Shown here: piece by piece, positions 9,135-18,844 of the stretch
Position numbering within the stretch: position 1 is the first letter of the stretch
Layout of the letters: every line of letters begins with the position of its first letter
Assembly (NCBI GenBank): GCA_030783905.1
Contig: JAQAHH010000001.1
Location: 1 to 64,000 of the forward strand
Origin: Bisgaard Taxon 45
GTDB lineage: Bacteria > Pseudomonadota > Gammaproteobacteria > Enterobacterales > Pasteurellaceae
Length of the DNA: 64,000 nt
Reading direction: 5' to 3'
The notes under the pieces: generated by a model
The model's input: only the letters and a program-made list of their open reading frames with translations
What the model was told of the DNA's origin: nothing
Databases searched by the model: none
Program-made: the position numbers and the translations under genes

Positions 9135-11465
9135 ATGTCAAAATCCACAAAAACCAAAGTAAGCCGGAAAAAATTCTCATGGTTTCGCTTTTTTGCCAAA
9201 GTGAGCTTTACCTTAACCTGTCTCTTGGCGTTTTATGGTTTCTATTTGGATTGGCAAATCCGCAGCAAAATGGATGGACAAATCTGGCGACTCCCTGCGG
9301 AAGTCTATAGCCGTATTGAGCATATCAGTCTTGAAGAGCAACTCAGCCTTGAACAAGTCAAACAACGTTTATTAGACAATGACTATCGTCAGACAACGTT
9401 GATTGCTGCCCCCGGTGATTTTAAAGTAGAAGGCGATACGCTCGTTTTATTACGCCGCGCCTTTCCTTTTCCAGTACAACCCGAAGCACAACGTGTTTTT
9501 CGTCTTCGTTTTAAACAGGATCGTTTGGTGGTGATTGAAGATCTTATCAATCAGCGCACCATTCCTGAGTTTCGTTTAGCACCAAAATTAATCGCCATGT
9601 TGCAGTCGGAAAAAGAAGAACGCTTGGCGATCCCACTGCATCACTACCCACGTTTATTAATTGACGCCTTGTTACTCACCGAAGATCGTCGTTTTTACCA
9701 ACATGAAGGCATCAGCTTACTCGGCATTGCACGTGCCACACTGACCAACCTTCAAGCAGGTCATACGGTGCAAGGTGGGAGCACACTGACTCAACAACTG
9801 GTCAAAAATCTGTTTTTAAGTAACAAACGTACCTTGAGTCGGAAAGTGAATGAAGCCTTGATGGCGGTGATTTTAGATTGGCGTTATGATAAAAACCGTA
9901 TTTTAGAAACTTATTTAAATGAAATCTATTTAGGCCAAAATGGCGATACCCAGATTCATGGTTTTGAATTAGCCAGCCATTTTTATTTTGGCCGTTCGAC
10001 CAATGAAATTAGTTTAGACCAAATCGCACTATTAGTGGGGATGGTCAAAGGCCCTTCTCTTTATAATCCTTGGCGTAATCCTAAAAATGCGTTAGAACGC
10101 CGTAATGTGGTATTGCATTTACTGCTTGAACACAAAGTGATTGGGCAAGCACTCTACCAGATGTTAGTACAACGTCCATTGGGCGTACAGGAACGTGGGC
10201 AAATTACCCGTAAATACCCGGCTTTTATTCAAACCCTACAAGCTGAATTACGTGAACAATTAGGTGAAAATAAAGCCAGTAATTTATTAGGGGCGCGTAT
10301 TTTTTCCACCTTAGACCCTAAACAACAAGCTCACGCGGAAAATGCGGTAGTCAGTGCCACATCAACCTTACAAGCCAAATACAAAAACCCTCATTTACAA
10401 TCTGCGATGGTGATTGCTGATTATCGTTTAGGCGAAGTACGTGCAATTGTAGGGGGCTTACAAACCCAGTATGCGGGCTTTAATCGAGCTTTAAGTGCCA
10501 AACGCCAAATTGGCTCTTTAGTGAAACCGTCTATTTATTTGACCGCACTTTCAGTGCCTGAGAAGTTCCGTCTTAATACGGCCATTCAAAACCAACCAAT
10601 TACTATTCAGATTAAAGGCAGTCCTCCGTGGCAACCGCGTAACTACGATCGCAAATACAGTGGTTCTGTGATGTTAATGGACGCCTTAGCCCGTTCCTTA
10701 AATATCCCTACGGTGAATATTGGGATGCAAATTGGCTTAGACAACGTGATTGAGACCCAGCAGAAAATGGGTTGGGATAAAGTACAAATCCCGAAAGTGC
10801 CTTCAACCTTATTAGGGGCCTATGCCATTTCGCCTTATGAAGTCACCCATTTATATCAAGTGATTGCCAATCAAGGACAAAAAATCCCTTTAGCCACCAT
10901 TGACAGTATTACGGATCAACAAGGTAATCTGTTATATCAACGTCGTTTAGAACCCGAACAAGTCGTACCGGCTGAAGCGAGCTATCAAACATTATATGCC
11001 ATGCAGCAAACTGTGATGCGAGGCACTGCGCGTAGTTTGCAAAACCAATTTAGTCACTTACATCTTGCCGGAAAAACGGGCACAACCAATGATGCACGTG
11101 ATACCTGGTTCGTGGGTATTGATGGTGAAAACGTTGTCACCGTATGGTTAGGACGCGATGATAATGGCGAAACCAAATTAACGGGTGCCTCTGGCGCGTT
11201 GCAAATTTATCAAAATTATTTACAACGTCATACAACAACGGCACTTAACTTGCCCGCTCTTGACAGCATTCAATGGGTGGGAATTAATGACTCTGGTGGT
11301 TGGGATTGCTCAAGTTCGCGTCAGATTCCAGTGTGGGCAAAGACTACTCAATCTTTTTGCCAACCAACTGAAATAAATAAACCGCGAGAAAGTATATGGG
11401 ATGTCCTATCACCGGGCTATCAATCTAAGCAACCCGCACCAGTAGAAGAAGCGATAGCTAACTAA
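9135..11465 (+). CDS. mrcB: Penicillin-binding protein 1B
   Basis: A 776-residue bifunctional peptidoglycan synthase. It has a short cytoplasmic N-terminus rich in Lys/Arg, a single membrane anchor at about residues 19-42, a UB2H-like region, a glycosyltransferase domain with EDRRFYQHEGIS and GGSTLTQQLVKN, and a transpeptidase domain with the SxxK serine in GSLVKPS, SLN in ARSLNIP, and KTGTTND. These motifs show both activities intact. It follows yacL by 25 bp and ends at a terminator built from two inverted uptake sequences. Confidence 0.96.
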   Translation: MSKSTKTKVSRKKFSWFRFFAKVSFTLTCLLAFYGFYLDWQIRSKMDGQIWRLPAEVYSRIEHISLEEQLSLEQVKQRLLDNDYRQTTLIAAPGDFKVEGDTLVLLRRAFPFPVQPEAQRVFRLRFKQDRLVVIEDLINQRTIPEFRLAPKLIAMLQSEKEERLAIPLHHYPRLLIDALLLTEDRRFYQHEGISLLGIARATLTNLQAGHTVQGGSTLTQQLVKNLFLSNKRTLSRKVNEALMAVILDWRYDKNRILETYLNEIYLGQNGDTQIHGFELASHFYFGRSTNEISLDQIALLVGMVKGPSLYNPWRNPKNALERRNVVLHLLLEHKVIGQALYQMLVQRPLGVQERGQITRKYPAFIQTLQAELREQLGENKASNLLGARIFSTLDPKQQAHAENAVVSATSTLQAKYKNPHLQSAMVIADYRLGEVRAIVGGLQTQYAGFNRALSAKRQIGSLVKPSIYLTALSVPEKFRLNTAIQNQPITIQIKGSPPWQPRNYDRKYSGSVMLMDALARSLNIPTVNIGMQIGLDNVIETQQKMGWDKVQIPKVPSTLLGAYAISPYEVTHLYQVIANQGQKIPLATIDSITDQQGNLLYQRRLEPEQVVPAEASYQTLYAMQQTVMRGTARSLQNQFSHLHLAGKTGTTNDARDTWFVGIDGENVVTVWLGRDDNGETKLTGASGALQIYQNYLQRHTTTALNLPALDSIQWVGINDSGGWDCSSSRQIPVWAKTTQSFCQPTEINKPRESIWDVLSPGYQSKQPAPVEEAIAN

Positions 11466-11479
11466 GGCACATCACAAAC

Positions 11480-11521
11480 AAAAAGTGCGGTCAATTTTTC
11501 TTGATTTCTGACCGCACTTTT
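11480..11521. terminator. Terminator built from an inverted uptake-signal pair
   Basis: The arms AAAAGTGCGGTCA and TGACCGCACTTTT flank a loop of about 16 nt. Each arm contains the Pasteurellaceae uptake core AAGTGCGGT. It lies between convergent mrcB and the DyP peroxidase gene. Confidence 0.8.
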
Positions 11522-11537
11522 ACGGTATGTTGGCGAA

Positions 11538-12428
11538 TTAAAGTGTCTTTAACTTCTCAAGAGAAGGGGCAAAATAATAGCTTCCCGTCACCGCTTTGGT
11601 GAACCCTAATAAACGATCGGTTTTACCGTCTTTTTCCCCAAACATAGTCAGTAGTTGTTGTTCAATGTTATACAGGGTTGCACAGTAAGCAATGAAGTAT
11701 AAACCGTGTTTCTCACTGGCTTTACCATAAGGTAAACTGTGACGTAAAATTTTCAACCCGACACCGTTTTCTTTTAGATCCGTTCGCCCAACGTGCGATG
11801 TATCTACTTTATCTTCTAACTCAATACTATCTGGCTTAGTACGACCGATCACCGTTTCTTGCTTCGCAGTCGTGAGCTTTTCCCATTTGGTTAAATTGTG
11901 TTCATAACGCTGAGTAAACACATAACTGCCGTCTGCGTCCTCACCTTGTGCAATAAGGGCCACTTCAGCGCGTTTTGCCTGCTGTGGATTTTCTGTACCA
12001 TCGATAAACCCAGTAAAATCACGTTCTTCCACCCAACGAAAACCATGCACTTCTTGCTCAACGTGGATCGCTTTACCAAAGCAAGCCATCGCAGCTAAAG
12101 CAACAGAAAAATTGACATCGGGACGTAAAGATTGAATATGAATCAACAGATCCCATTGGGTGGCGGGTGCGGAGGCATCTCCCCTACCTAATGTCACAAA
12201 AGGTTTAAGTTCTTTTGCGCTGTTTTCTCCCGCTAATTGTTTCCATACCTTATCACCGAACGCCACCACCGCGCCGAGTCTGGCATCGGGATAGGTTTGT
12301 TGTAATTGGGCTAATTTGTCACAAAATTGACGACTTGCCTCTGGCATGGCAGTCAGATCGGTGATATTGGCTTCTAAATAAATTGCAGCTTTGCAATGTT
12401 CTAATAATACGCCACTTTGCGCTGTCAT
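11538..12428 (-). CDS. yfeX: Dyp-type heme peroxidase (YfeX-like)
   Basis: A 296-residue cytoplasmic-type peroxidase with no signal peptide. The diagnostic GFIDGTENP (GxxDG) motif with the catalytic Asp is present, and ILRHSLPYG carries the probable proximal heme His. E. coli YfeX has peroxidase activity and is reported to act on porphyrinogens or heme. The ATG at 12428 is preferred over an in-frame start eight codons upstream because AGAGAGAA lies just before it and residues MTAQSGVL match the family. It stands alone between mrcB and pepE. Confidence 0.88.
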   Translation of the reverse strand: MTAQSGVLLEHCKAAIYLEANITDLTAMPEASRQFCDKLAQLQQTYPDARLGAVVAFGDKVWKQLAGENSAKELKPFVTLGRGDASAPATQWDLLIHIQSLRPDVNFSVALAAMACFGKAIHVEQEVHGFRWVEERDFTGFIDGTENPQQAKRAEVALIAQGEDADGSYVFTQRYEHNLTKWEKLTTAKQETVIGRTKPDSIELEDKVDTSHVGRTDLKENGVGLKILRHSLPYGKASEKHGLYFIAYCATLYNIEQQLLTMFGEKDGKTDRLLGFTKAVTGSYYFAPSLEKLKTL

Positions 12429-12524
12429 CTTGTTCTCTCTCTTATTAATCAAAAAGCAGTACAGATTATAAGGGGTTCTGATCTTTTCACCAAATAAAGT
12501 TCACAAAAAGAACAGGAAGCGAGA

Positions 12525-13229
12525 TTAATAATCAACTACGCTATTCACTGGCAAGGTAGTTAACTGCATATTTTCACTGAACAAGAGCACATCATGTTGA
12601 CCTAATATGCGCGCTTGCTGATCTTGAATGTGTAAGGCGGTGCCTTCTGGCAAGGCATACACTTTTGCATGCGGATTGACAATTAAGAACTCCGCTAATC
12701 TTTCCTCACGACTTTCACCATTATGTCCTGCGGGTTTACCTGAAATAAAATGAGGATTGAGCTGGTGAGGGAATAAACCTAGGGCATCAAAAGACGGCGG
12801 ATAGGTAATGGGCATATCATTGGTGGTCATAATGGATGCACCCGCCACATTTGCGCCTGCGCTCCAACCAAAATAGGGTGTCCCAGCTTGAACTTTTTCC
12901 CGAATCAATGGCAATAAGTGATGTTCATACATGCCTTTTAATAAACAAAAGGTATTACCGCCACCAATCGCAATCACATCGGCTTTTGCAATGATCTCTC
13001 GATGCTCTGCTGCACGATGTACGGATACAATGTCCACATTTAACGCGGCTAATGCCGTTTGAACTTTTAATTCGTATTCATCATAATTTTGGCGGACACC
13101 GGCATAAGGTACAAACGCGACCCTTTTCCCTTGGTAGTCTGCCAGAAAATTCCGTAGCCAAGGTAGCGTATGCACTAAATAATCCGTATGTTGATATTTC
13201 GAGCCACTCATTAATAACATGTTTTTCAT
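12525..13229 (-). CDS. pepE: Peptidase E (alpha-aspartyl dipeptidase)
   Basis: A serine peptidase of family S51, 234 residues, which hydrolyses N-terminal Asp-Xaa dipeptides. The nucleophile is the Ser in [13 protein letters not shown], preceded by [22 protein letters not shown] and LNPHF correspond to the conserved substrate-binding region. Two adjacent ATGs are present; the second (13229) sits 6 nt from GAGG, the first only 3 nt, so the second is preferred. Salmonella pepE is known to be CRP-controlled, and candidate CRP sites lie upstream here. Confidence 0.92.
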   Translation of the reverse strand: MKNMLLMSGSKYQHTDYLVHTLPWLRNFLADYQGKRVAFVPYAGVRQNYDEYELKVQTALAALNVDIVSVHRAAEHREIIAKADVIAIGGGNTFCLLKGMYEHHLLPLIREKVQAGTPYFGWSAGANVAGASIMTTNDMPITYPPSFDALGLFPHQLNPHFISGKPAGHNGESREERLAEFLIVNPHAKVYALPEGTALHIQDQQARILGQHDVLLFSENMQLTTLPVNSVVDY

Positions 13230-13311
13230 CATTTACCTCAATTAAAGTCAGTTCATATTTGCCAAATTATGCAATCTACCTGGCTAAATAGACAGATAAC
13301 ATTGTTAATTT

Positions 13312-13399
13312 CGTGACTCACATCACAGTATTCCATCACACAACTTGCCTTGAAAAAATCACTGTCATTTGTGTAATAAAATTTGTGCTTTTTATCACA
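13312..13399. promoter_or_regulatory. Two candidate CRP sites between pepE and the iron operon
   Basis: CGTGA-N6-TCACA at 13312-13327 and TGTGC-N6-TCACA at 13384-13399 each match the TGTGA-N6-TCACA consensus at 9 of 10 positions. They lie in the divergent region between pepE and the FTR1 gene and could serve either. Confidence 0.5.
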
Positions 13400-13463
13400 T
13401 TTTTGTCATTAAAACGGGATTTCTTGTTGCGAAAAAAAACCATAAGAGGATAATTACACTAAC

Positions 13464-13482
13464 GAATATAATAATCACTATC
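13464..13482. promoter_or_regulatory. Fur box upstream of the iron uptake operon
   Basis: The 19-bp stretch ending ATAATCACTATC matches the Fur consensus GATAATGATAATCATTATC at 15 of 19 positions by hand count. It ends 14 bp before the FTR1 start codon, consistent with iron repression of the following operon. Confidence 0.7.
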
Positions 13483-13496
13483 ATTTGGGTAACTGT

Positions 13497-15398
13497 ATGA
13501 GCGTTAAACCACTTCGATATTTCTTACTCATCTTCAGCCTATTTCTCTGTGCCTTTACACAAGCCAAAGAGAATTACGCGGTTTGGATTCAAGACATTGA
13601 AAATCGTTTAGACAAAACAGCAAACCTGTATCAACAACACCAAGTTGACGAAGCGCGCACTGAAGTACAAATGGCGTATTTTGAAGTGTTTGAAAACTTA
13701 GAAGGACCAATCCGTATCAATTTCTCGGCACAAAAAAGTTTCCAAATGGAAGCGACCTTTGCGGAAATCCGTAAAATGATTGGTGATGGGGCACCTTTAG
13801 AGGACATCCAAGCGAAAATTAATGGTCTGAAATCCGCATTGCAAGAGGTGTTACCAGTATTAATGGAAGGACACCAACTCAATGCCTCCGCGCAACATGA
13901 TGTCTATGCCAATCAAACCATTGCCACACATTGGCAACAAAGTTTTAAACTGATTGATGATCTGTTTGCGCAAGCGATTCAAGCTTATGAACAAGGTCAT
14001 TTCTCACAAGCAAAAAAACTGGTACAACAAGCACAATATGACGGCTTCAAAAATTCTGAAATGGAAATGTCGATCCGCCAAAATCGTGCAGCGGCGATTT
14101 CAGCTAGCATTAACCAACAATTTTACGATCTTATCCGCTTGAGTGAAAAACCCGATCAACTCAATAGTTTAGGTTATCAAATCACCTTGCTATTACAAGA
14201 TATTGAAGAACAGCTCCCGAATCTCCCCACTACTCGTGACACACAAGTGGTACAAACACAACCGAGTACTACAGAGAATCAGCCCGATCAAGACTGGCAA
14301 AAGCTGAGTAATGACATCAATCAACGTATTCAACAAGCGATTGAGTTATATCAGCAAGGACAACATAAAAAGGCAATGTTAGCCGTACAGGATACCTACT
14401 TTGATGTGTTTGAAAGCAGTGGCATGGAAAGTAAAATCGGCTCACGCGATAGTCAGTTCAAAGCTGAACTTGAAGGCTATTTCACTCGTTTAGTGGGGTT
14501 AATCAAAGCTGAGGCGCCTATTGAGCAACTGCAACAACAAACCCACGCGCTCATGCAAGGTTTAAACAAAAGTGTCGAGATGTTGCAAGGCGGTCATCAA
14601 AGCCATTGGTCAATGTTCCTTTATAGCCTGTTAATCATTCTACGTGAAGGATTAGAAGCCTTATTGATCGTTGCGGCGATTGTGACGTATCTAATCAAAA
14701 ATCAACATCAAGATAAGTTACCGGTTATTCGCCAATCGGTCTATGTTGCATTAATTGCCAGTTTGGTCACTGCACTGATATTCCAATTCCTGTTTGCCAA
14801 TGCTGGGGCCAGTCGTGAATTATTAGAAGGCTTTACCATGATGATTGCGGTAGTCATGTTATTTATGATGAGCTACTGGTTATTATCAAAAGTGGAAGCG
14901 CAAAATTGGCAACGCTATTTGGAAGGAAAATTATCCACTGCCCTTACCACGGGTTCATTGATTGGACTTTGGCTCACCAGTTTTCTTGCAGTGTATCGCG
15001 AAGGGGCAGAAACCGTCTTGTTCTATTATGCCCTAGTCAGTGATGCAACAAGTGCGGTCAGTTATTTCTATCTTTTCGCTGGACTATTGGTAGGACTTGT
15101 CATCCTTGCCATTTGTTATTTAATTATGCGCTATACCGTGGTGAAATTGCCATTAAAACCGTTCTTTATGTTTACCGGCACGTTTATGTATCTAATGGCA
15201 TTCGTTTTTGCCGGCAAGAGCGTATTAGAGTTAATTGAGGGAAAACTTTTTGAACCGACCTTAATTACAGGTGCACCAGAAGTCAGTTGGTTAGGCATCT
15301 ATCCTTATGTGGAAACCTTAATACCGCAGCTAGTCTTAGTGATTGCTGCCATTTTTGCACTTTTCTATATGAAATATCAGCACCGAAAAACAGTTTAA
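13497..15398 (+). CDS. FTR1-family iron permease with periplasmic domain
   Basis: A 633-residue inner-membrane protein: signal peptide (residues 1-23, ending TQAKE), two homologous periplasmic helical repeats with YFEVFENLEG and YFDVFESSGM, then about seven membrane helices (from about residue 375). The FTR1 iron-binding motifs REGLEALLIV and REGAETVLFYY are both present. Family members move iron across the inner membrane with a periplasmic partner, here the P19 protein encoded next. The ATG at 13497 is preferred over an in-frame TTG four codons earlier. It begins a Fur-box-preceded operon of the same content as the Campylobacter jejuni Cj1658-Cj1665 P19 locus. Confidence 0.93.
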   Translation: MSVKPLRYFLLIFSLFLCAFTQAKENYAVWIQDIENRLDKTANLYQQHQVDEARTEVQMAYFEVFENLEGPIRINFSAQKSFQMEATFAEIRKMIGDGAPLEDIQAKINGLKSALQEVLPVLMEGHQLNASAQHDVYANQTIATHWQQSFKLIDDLFAQAIQAYEQGHFSQAKKLVQQAQYDGFKNSEMEMSIRQNRAAAISASINQQFYDLIRLSEKPDQLNSLGYQITLLLQDIEEQLPNLPTTRDTQVVQTQPSTTENQPDQDWQKLSNDINQRIQQAIELYQQGQHKKAMLAVQDTYFDVFESSGMESKIGSRDSQFKAELEGYFTRLVGLIKAEAPIEQLQQQTHALMQGLNKSVEMLQGGHQSHWSMFLYSLLIILREGLEALLIVAAIVTYLIKNQHQDKLPVIRQSVYVALIASLVTALIFQFLFANAGASRELLEGFTMMIAVVMLFMMSYWLLSKVEAQNWQRYLEGKLSTALTTGSLIGLWLTSFLAVYREGAETVLFYYALVSDATSAVSYFYLFAGLLVGLVILAICYLIMRYTVVKLPLKPFFMFTGTFMYLMAFVFAGKSVLELIEGKLFEPTLITGAPEVSWLGIYPYVETLIPQLVLVIAAIFALFYMKYQHRKTV

Positions 15399-15437
15399 TT
15401 TCACAATCTATACTTAAATAGTCAGAGGAGATTAAGT

Positions 15438-15959
15438 ATGAAAAAAACACTCTTAGCCACCACTTTACTCGCCAGTATCTTAGCTGCCCCATCAGCATTG
15501 GCATTTAAAGAATACCCGATTGGTGAACCTGTTGAAATGAACGGTATGGAAATTGCGGCGGTCTATTTACAACCTGTTGATATGGAACCTCGCGGTATGG
15601 GCTTACCTGCTGCAAAATCGGATATTCACTTAGAAGCCGATATTCATGCGATTAAAGGCAATGTGAATGGCTTTGGCGAAGGCGAATGGATGCCATATCT
15701 GACCATTAACTATACATTAGTCAATGCCGATACAGGTGAAAAACAAGAAGGCACCTTTATGCCGATGGTGGCAGCAGATGGTCCACACTATGGTTTAAAT
15801 ATCAAAATGATGGGCGTCGGTAACTATAAATTAACTTATCATATTGAGCCACCACCAAAAGCGGGGATGCACCGTCACACTGACGAAGAAACAGGTGTGG
15901 GGCGCTGGTGGAAACCATTTGATGTCAGCTATGAGTTTAAATACACAGGGCTAAATTAA
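15438..15959 (+). CDS. P19/Tpd-family periplasmic metal-binding protein
   Basis: A 173-residue secreted protein with a signal peptide ending SALAF. It has the P19 family pattern of conserved metal ligands: Met/Glu in VEMNGMEIAAVYLQPVDMEP, DIHLEADIHA (His/Glu), and the C-terminal MHRHTDEETGVGRWW histidines. P19 homologues bind copper and iron in the periplasm and feed the FTR1 permease. An AGAGGAG site precedes the ATG. It follows the permease gene by 39 bp and is followed by two hairpins before the next gene. Confidence 0.93.
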   Translation: MKKTLLATTLLASILAAPSALAFKEYPIGEPVEMNGMEIAAVYLQPVDMEPRGMGLPAAKSDIHLEADIHAIKGNVNGFGEGEWMPYLTINYTLVNADTGEKQEGTFMPMVAADGPHYGLNIKMMGVGNYKLTYHIEPPPKAGMHRHTDEETGVGRWWKPFDVSYEFKYTGLN

Positions 15960-15968
15960 GTCGGTTTG

Positions 15969-15988
15969 AGGTGCGTGAAAACGCACCT
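15969..15988 (+). terminator. Hairpin after the P19 gene
   Basis: AGGTGCGT / ACGCACCT flanks a 4-nt loop and is followed only by TTTCC, so it is probably a partial terminator or a 3'-end stabiliser within the operon. Confidence 0.5.
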
Positions 15989-16006
15989 TTCCACTGACCG
16001 TTAAGA

Positions 16007-16054
16007 CACTATTTCCAATCACGTTTTTTCCAAGAAACGCGATTGGAAATAGTG
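16007..16054. repeat. Long perfect inverted repeat (14-bp arms) inside the iron operon
   Basis: CACTATTTCCAATC and GATTGGAAATAGTG are perfect reverse complements separated by 20 nt, whose ends (ACGTTT and AAACGC) extend the stem almost to 20 bp. There is no T-tract of terminator type. It could be a processing or attenuation hairpin, or a relic of a small mobile element. Confidence 0.8.
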
Positions 16055-16124
16055 GCATTTTAAAGCAAATAAAACCTCACCCCTCGTTATATCCAATAAA
16101 ACATCACAGCATGGTGGATAGCTT

Positions 16125-17522
16125 ATGAATTACTTTTTTACTTCTTTATTGCAAATCCTTCTCCCTTTCGCACTGCTACTTGGTTGTGCGTGGTCTTACT
16201 ATCCATCCGTGAAAATGAAATCACGTTTATGGTTGGCGCTACTGTGTTTTGCGCTGGGTGCGGTCGTAGTAATGTATTTACCACGAAACCAACAAATACA
16301 TTTGATGCAGACCTCATTTATTGTGACTAGCCTACTTTTATTCTGTCTTAGCCAATACTGGCAGAATGAAACACTCACCACATTTTGGCATGTCGTCCTG
16401 ATGTTTATTGCTGGACTGTTATGGGGAAAAGATCCTAATCTTGCCGCCATCACTCATACTGATGTGATCAATACCGATTTTATTTTACACAGCAGTGCCT
16501 TGATCCTTGGTCTTCTCCTCGCCATGATTATGGCCAGCTGGCTCAGCCTGTTATTACAACAAAATAAAATTCAGCAAAAATTGACCGCACTTCCTCGTCT
16601 GCTTACGGTCTTTATTGTGTTGATATTACTGATCCCGCAGTGTGCTGAACTACTGTTAAGTTTAATGAAACTCCAACTACTTGATTTAACCAAAACACGA
16701 CTCAGTTTTGTGGCCAAAGCGGGGAAGCTCACCCATTTCCTAAACTATATTCAAAGTGCGATGGTCATCGTGATTCTGCTAAGTTTTTGGCTATCTGTTC
16801 ATTTAGCCCGCAAGCATGCGGTACAACAAGAAACACATCCGATTGAAAAGCGTAAGAAACGTGCCATCTTATTGACATCACGTCGGCTTATTCAATGGGG
16901 AAGCTTCTGTGTTTTACTGATTTTGGCCTCACAACTTTATTGGGATAAAGTGGCCTCACAACCCCCTCGCTTATCCGAAGCGATACCTGTAAAAATGGAT
17001 GACAAAGATCAAGTGTCTATTCCTATTACACAAGTTAAAGATGGTAAGTTACATCGCTTTGTTTGGATCGCCGATGACGGCAAAGCGGTGCGCTTTTTCT
17101 TAATTAATCGTCTGCCTGACCGTTTAAGTTTAGCTGCAGTATTTGATGCCTGCATTCTATGTGGTGATCAAGGCTATGTGATGGAAGGTGATCAAGTCAT
17201 ATGTGTAGGCTGTGGAGTGAGAATGTTTATTCCTTCTATCGGTAAACCGGGTGGCTGTAATCCTGTTCCCATTGAAAATTGGCAACAAAATGACACGCAC
17301 GTTATTATCAATAAAAAGAACTTAGAAGAAGGACTCAATTATTTCTCAACCATTGTTGAAATTGAGGTGACCGATCCAGTTGATCAAACCAAACTGAAAA
17401 ATACCCGTACCGAGCATAAATACACTTACGAAGGTAAAACCTATTTCTTTGCCACTGAGAAAAATCTCAATTTATTCCGAGATGCACCAGAAAATTACCT
17501 CAAGCCAGCAGGAGGCAATTAA
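16125..17522 (+). CDS. DUF2318 Fe-S membrane protein of the FTR1-P19 system
   Basis: A 465-residue protein with seven or eight membrane helices in the first 280 residues, followed by a periplasmic C-terminal domain carrying cysteine pairs in DACILCG and ICVGCGVRM plus a GGCNPVPI motif, the DUF2318 signature. The Cys pattern suggests a metal or Fe-S centre facing the periplasm, plausibly passing electrons to reduce iron before transport. The homologue in Campylobacter (Cj1660) is in the same operon position. Its stop overlaps the start of the next permease gene. Confidence 0.88.
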   Translation: MNYFFTSLLQILLPFALLLGCAWSYYPSVKMKSRLWLALLCFALGAVVVMYLPRNQQIHLMQTSFIVTSLLLFCLSQYWQNETLTTFWHVVLMFIAGLLWGKDPNLAAITHTDVINTDFILHSSALILGLLLAMIMASWLSLLLQQNKIQQKLTALPRLLTVFIVLILLIPQCAELLLSLMKLQLLDLTKTRLSFVAKAGKLTHFLNYIQSAMVIVILLSFWLSVHLARKHAVQQETHPIEKRKKRAILLTSRRLIQWGSFCVLLILASQLYWDKVASQPPRLSEAIPVKMDDKDQVSIPITQVKDGKLHRFVWIADDGKAVRFFLINRLPDRLSLAAVFDACILCGDQGYVMEGDQVICVGCGVRMFIPSIGKPGGCNPVPIENWQQNDTHVIINKKNLEEGLNYFSTIVEIEVTDPVDQTKLKNTRTEHKYTYEGKTYFFATEKNLNLFRDAPENYLKPAGGN

Positions 17523-18844
17523 TGCTAGTCAGAATGTTATACCAATCTTGGCGCTTTGGTTTAAAACGTAAATTACTCGCGATTATCACCATTTTTCTGG
17601 CGGCAGGTTTAGTGTCAGCTCTTCTCGCGGTGTCCATTGATATCGGAGATAAAATGGCGCGTGAATTAAAATCCTATGGCGCTAACATCTTAATTGAACC
17701 TGCGAGCAGTGCGATTTTGCCTGAGGATGTCAATGGTGCTAACGCATTAGCTAGCCAAGATTTCCTTGATGAAAAAGAGTTACCGAACGTAAAAGACATT
17801 TTTTGGCGCAATAACATCGTGGGCTTTGCACCATTACTGAGTGCAGAAGTACAAGCCCAAAAAATTAATCAAAGTGCGGTACAAACTATCCAAATTTTAG
17901 GCACCTTTTTTGATCATCAGATCGCCATTCCTGATGAAGCGGATTATCACACCGGACAAAAAATTATCAGCCCCTATTGGAAAGTAGAAGGTGAATGGGT
18001 GAATGACTTACAGGATCAATTTACCGCTATTGTGCCCGCCTTAGTGGGTGAGCAACTTGCTAAAACGAGCGCGATCCAAATCGGTGAACAACTTTTATTG
18101 ACTTACCAAACAGGAGAATCGCAACAACAACTTAGCGTCGAAATCAAAGGGATACTCGCCACAGGTGGCAATGAAGAACAGCAACTGGTACTGCCATTAA
18201 GTGCGGTACAACAATTACTGGGACTCGAAGGCAAAATTCAAGCCATCAAAGTCTCTGCCTTGACGGTACCAGAAAATGAACTTTCGCGCAAAGCGCGTGC
18301 CAATGTGGAAGGCTTAGATGCGGAAGAATATGACCGCTGGTACTGCACTGCCTATGTATCCTCCATTTCACATCAATTAGAAGAGGCGATCTCGGGGGCG
18401 ATTGTACGCCCGATCTGGCAAGTGGCAGCCTCTGAAGGCGTGGTGATCGAAAAAATCCAATTGTTACTCGCGGTTGTCACTGTCGCGGCTCTAATTGCGG
18501 CCGCAATGGGCATTGCCTCTTTGATGACAACCACTATCATCGAACGCAGTAAGGAAATCGGTTTGATGAAAGCACTCGGCGCATACCAATGGCAAATTGT
18601 CTTGCTCTTTTATTGTGAAGCCATTATGAGCGCTTTATTGGGCGGGCTATTAGGTTGTATCGCGGGTTGGGGATTGGCCAAATTTATTGGTCTAACACTC
18701 TTTGGTGTGCCATTAGATTTTACTTGGATTGTTGTTCCGTGCGTGCTCGTGCTCTCTATCTTAATTGCGTTAATTGGCACCTGGTTCCCTGCACACCGCA
18801 TTGCTAATCTTTATCCTGTGGAGGTACTATATGGCCGCCAATAA
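17522..18844 (+). CDS. FtsX-like ABC permease of the iron operon (first of two)
   Basis: A 440-residue permease with an N-terminal membrane helix, a large MacB-type periplasmic domain (about residues 45-300) and three C-terminal helices from about residue 318. The cytoplasmic coupling helix ERSKEIGLMKALGAYQWQI is typical of FtsX/MacB proteins. Translation is coupled to the previous gene (start codon overlaps its stop) and to the next one. It probably pairs with the second permease as a heterodimer driven by the ATPase at 20020. Confidence 0.9.
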   Translation: MLVRMLYQSWRFGLKRKLLAIITIFLAAGLVSALLAVSIDIGDKMARELKSYGANILIEPASSAILPEDVNGANALASQDFLDEKELPNVKDIFWRNNIVGFAPLLSAEVQAQKINQSAVQTIQILGTFFDHQIAIPDEADYHTGQKIISPYWKVEGEWVNDLQDQFTAIVPALVGEQLAKTSAIQIGEQLLLTYQTGESQQQLSVEIKGILATGGNEEQQLVLPLSAVQQLLGLEGKIQAIKVSALTVPENELSRKARANVEGLDAEEYDRWYCTAYVSSISHQLEEAISGAIVRPIWQVAASEGVVIEKIQLLLAVVTVAALIAAAMGIASLMTTTIIERSKEIGLMKALGAYQWQIVLLFYCEAIMSALLGGLLGCIAGWGLAKFIGLTLFGVPLDFTWIVVPCVLVLSILIALIGTWFPAHRIANLYPVEVLYGRQ

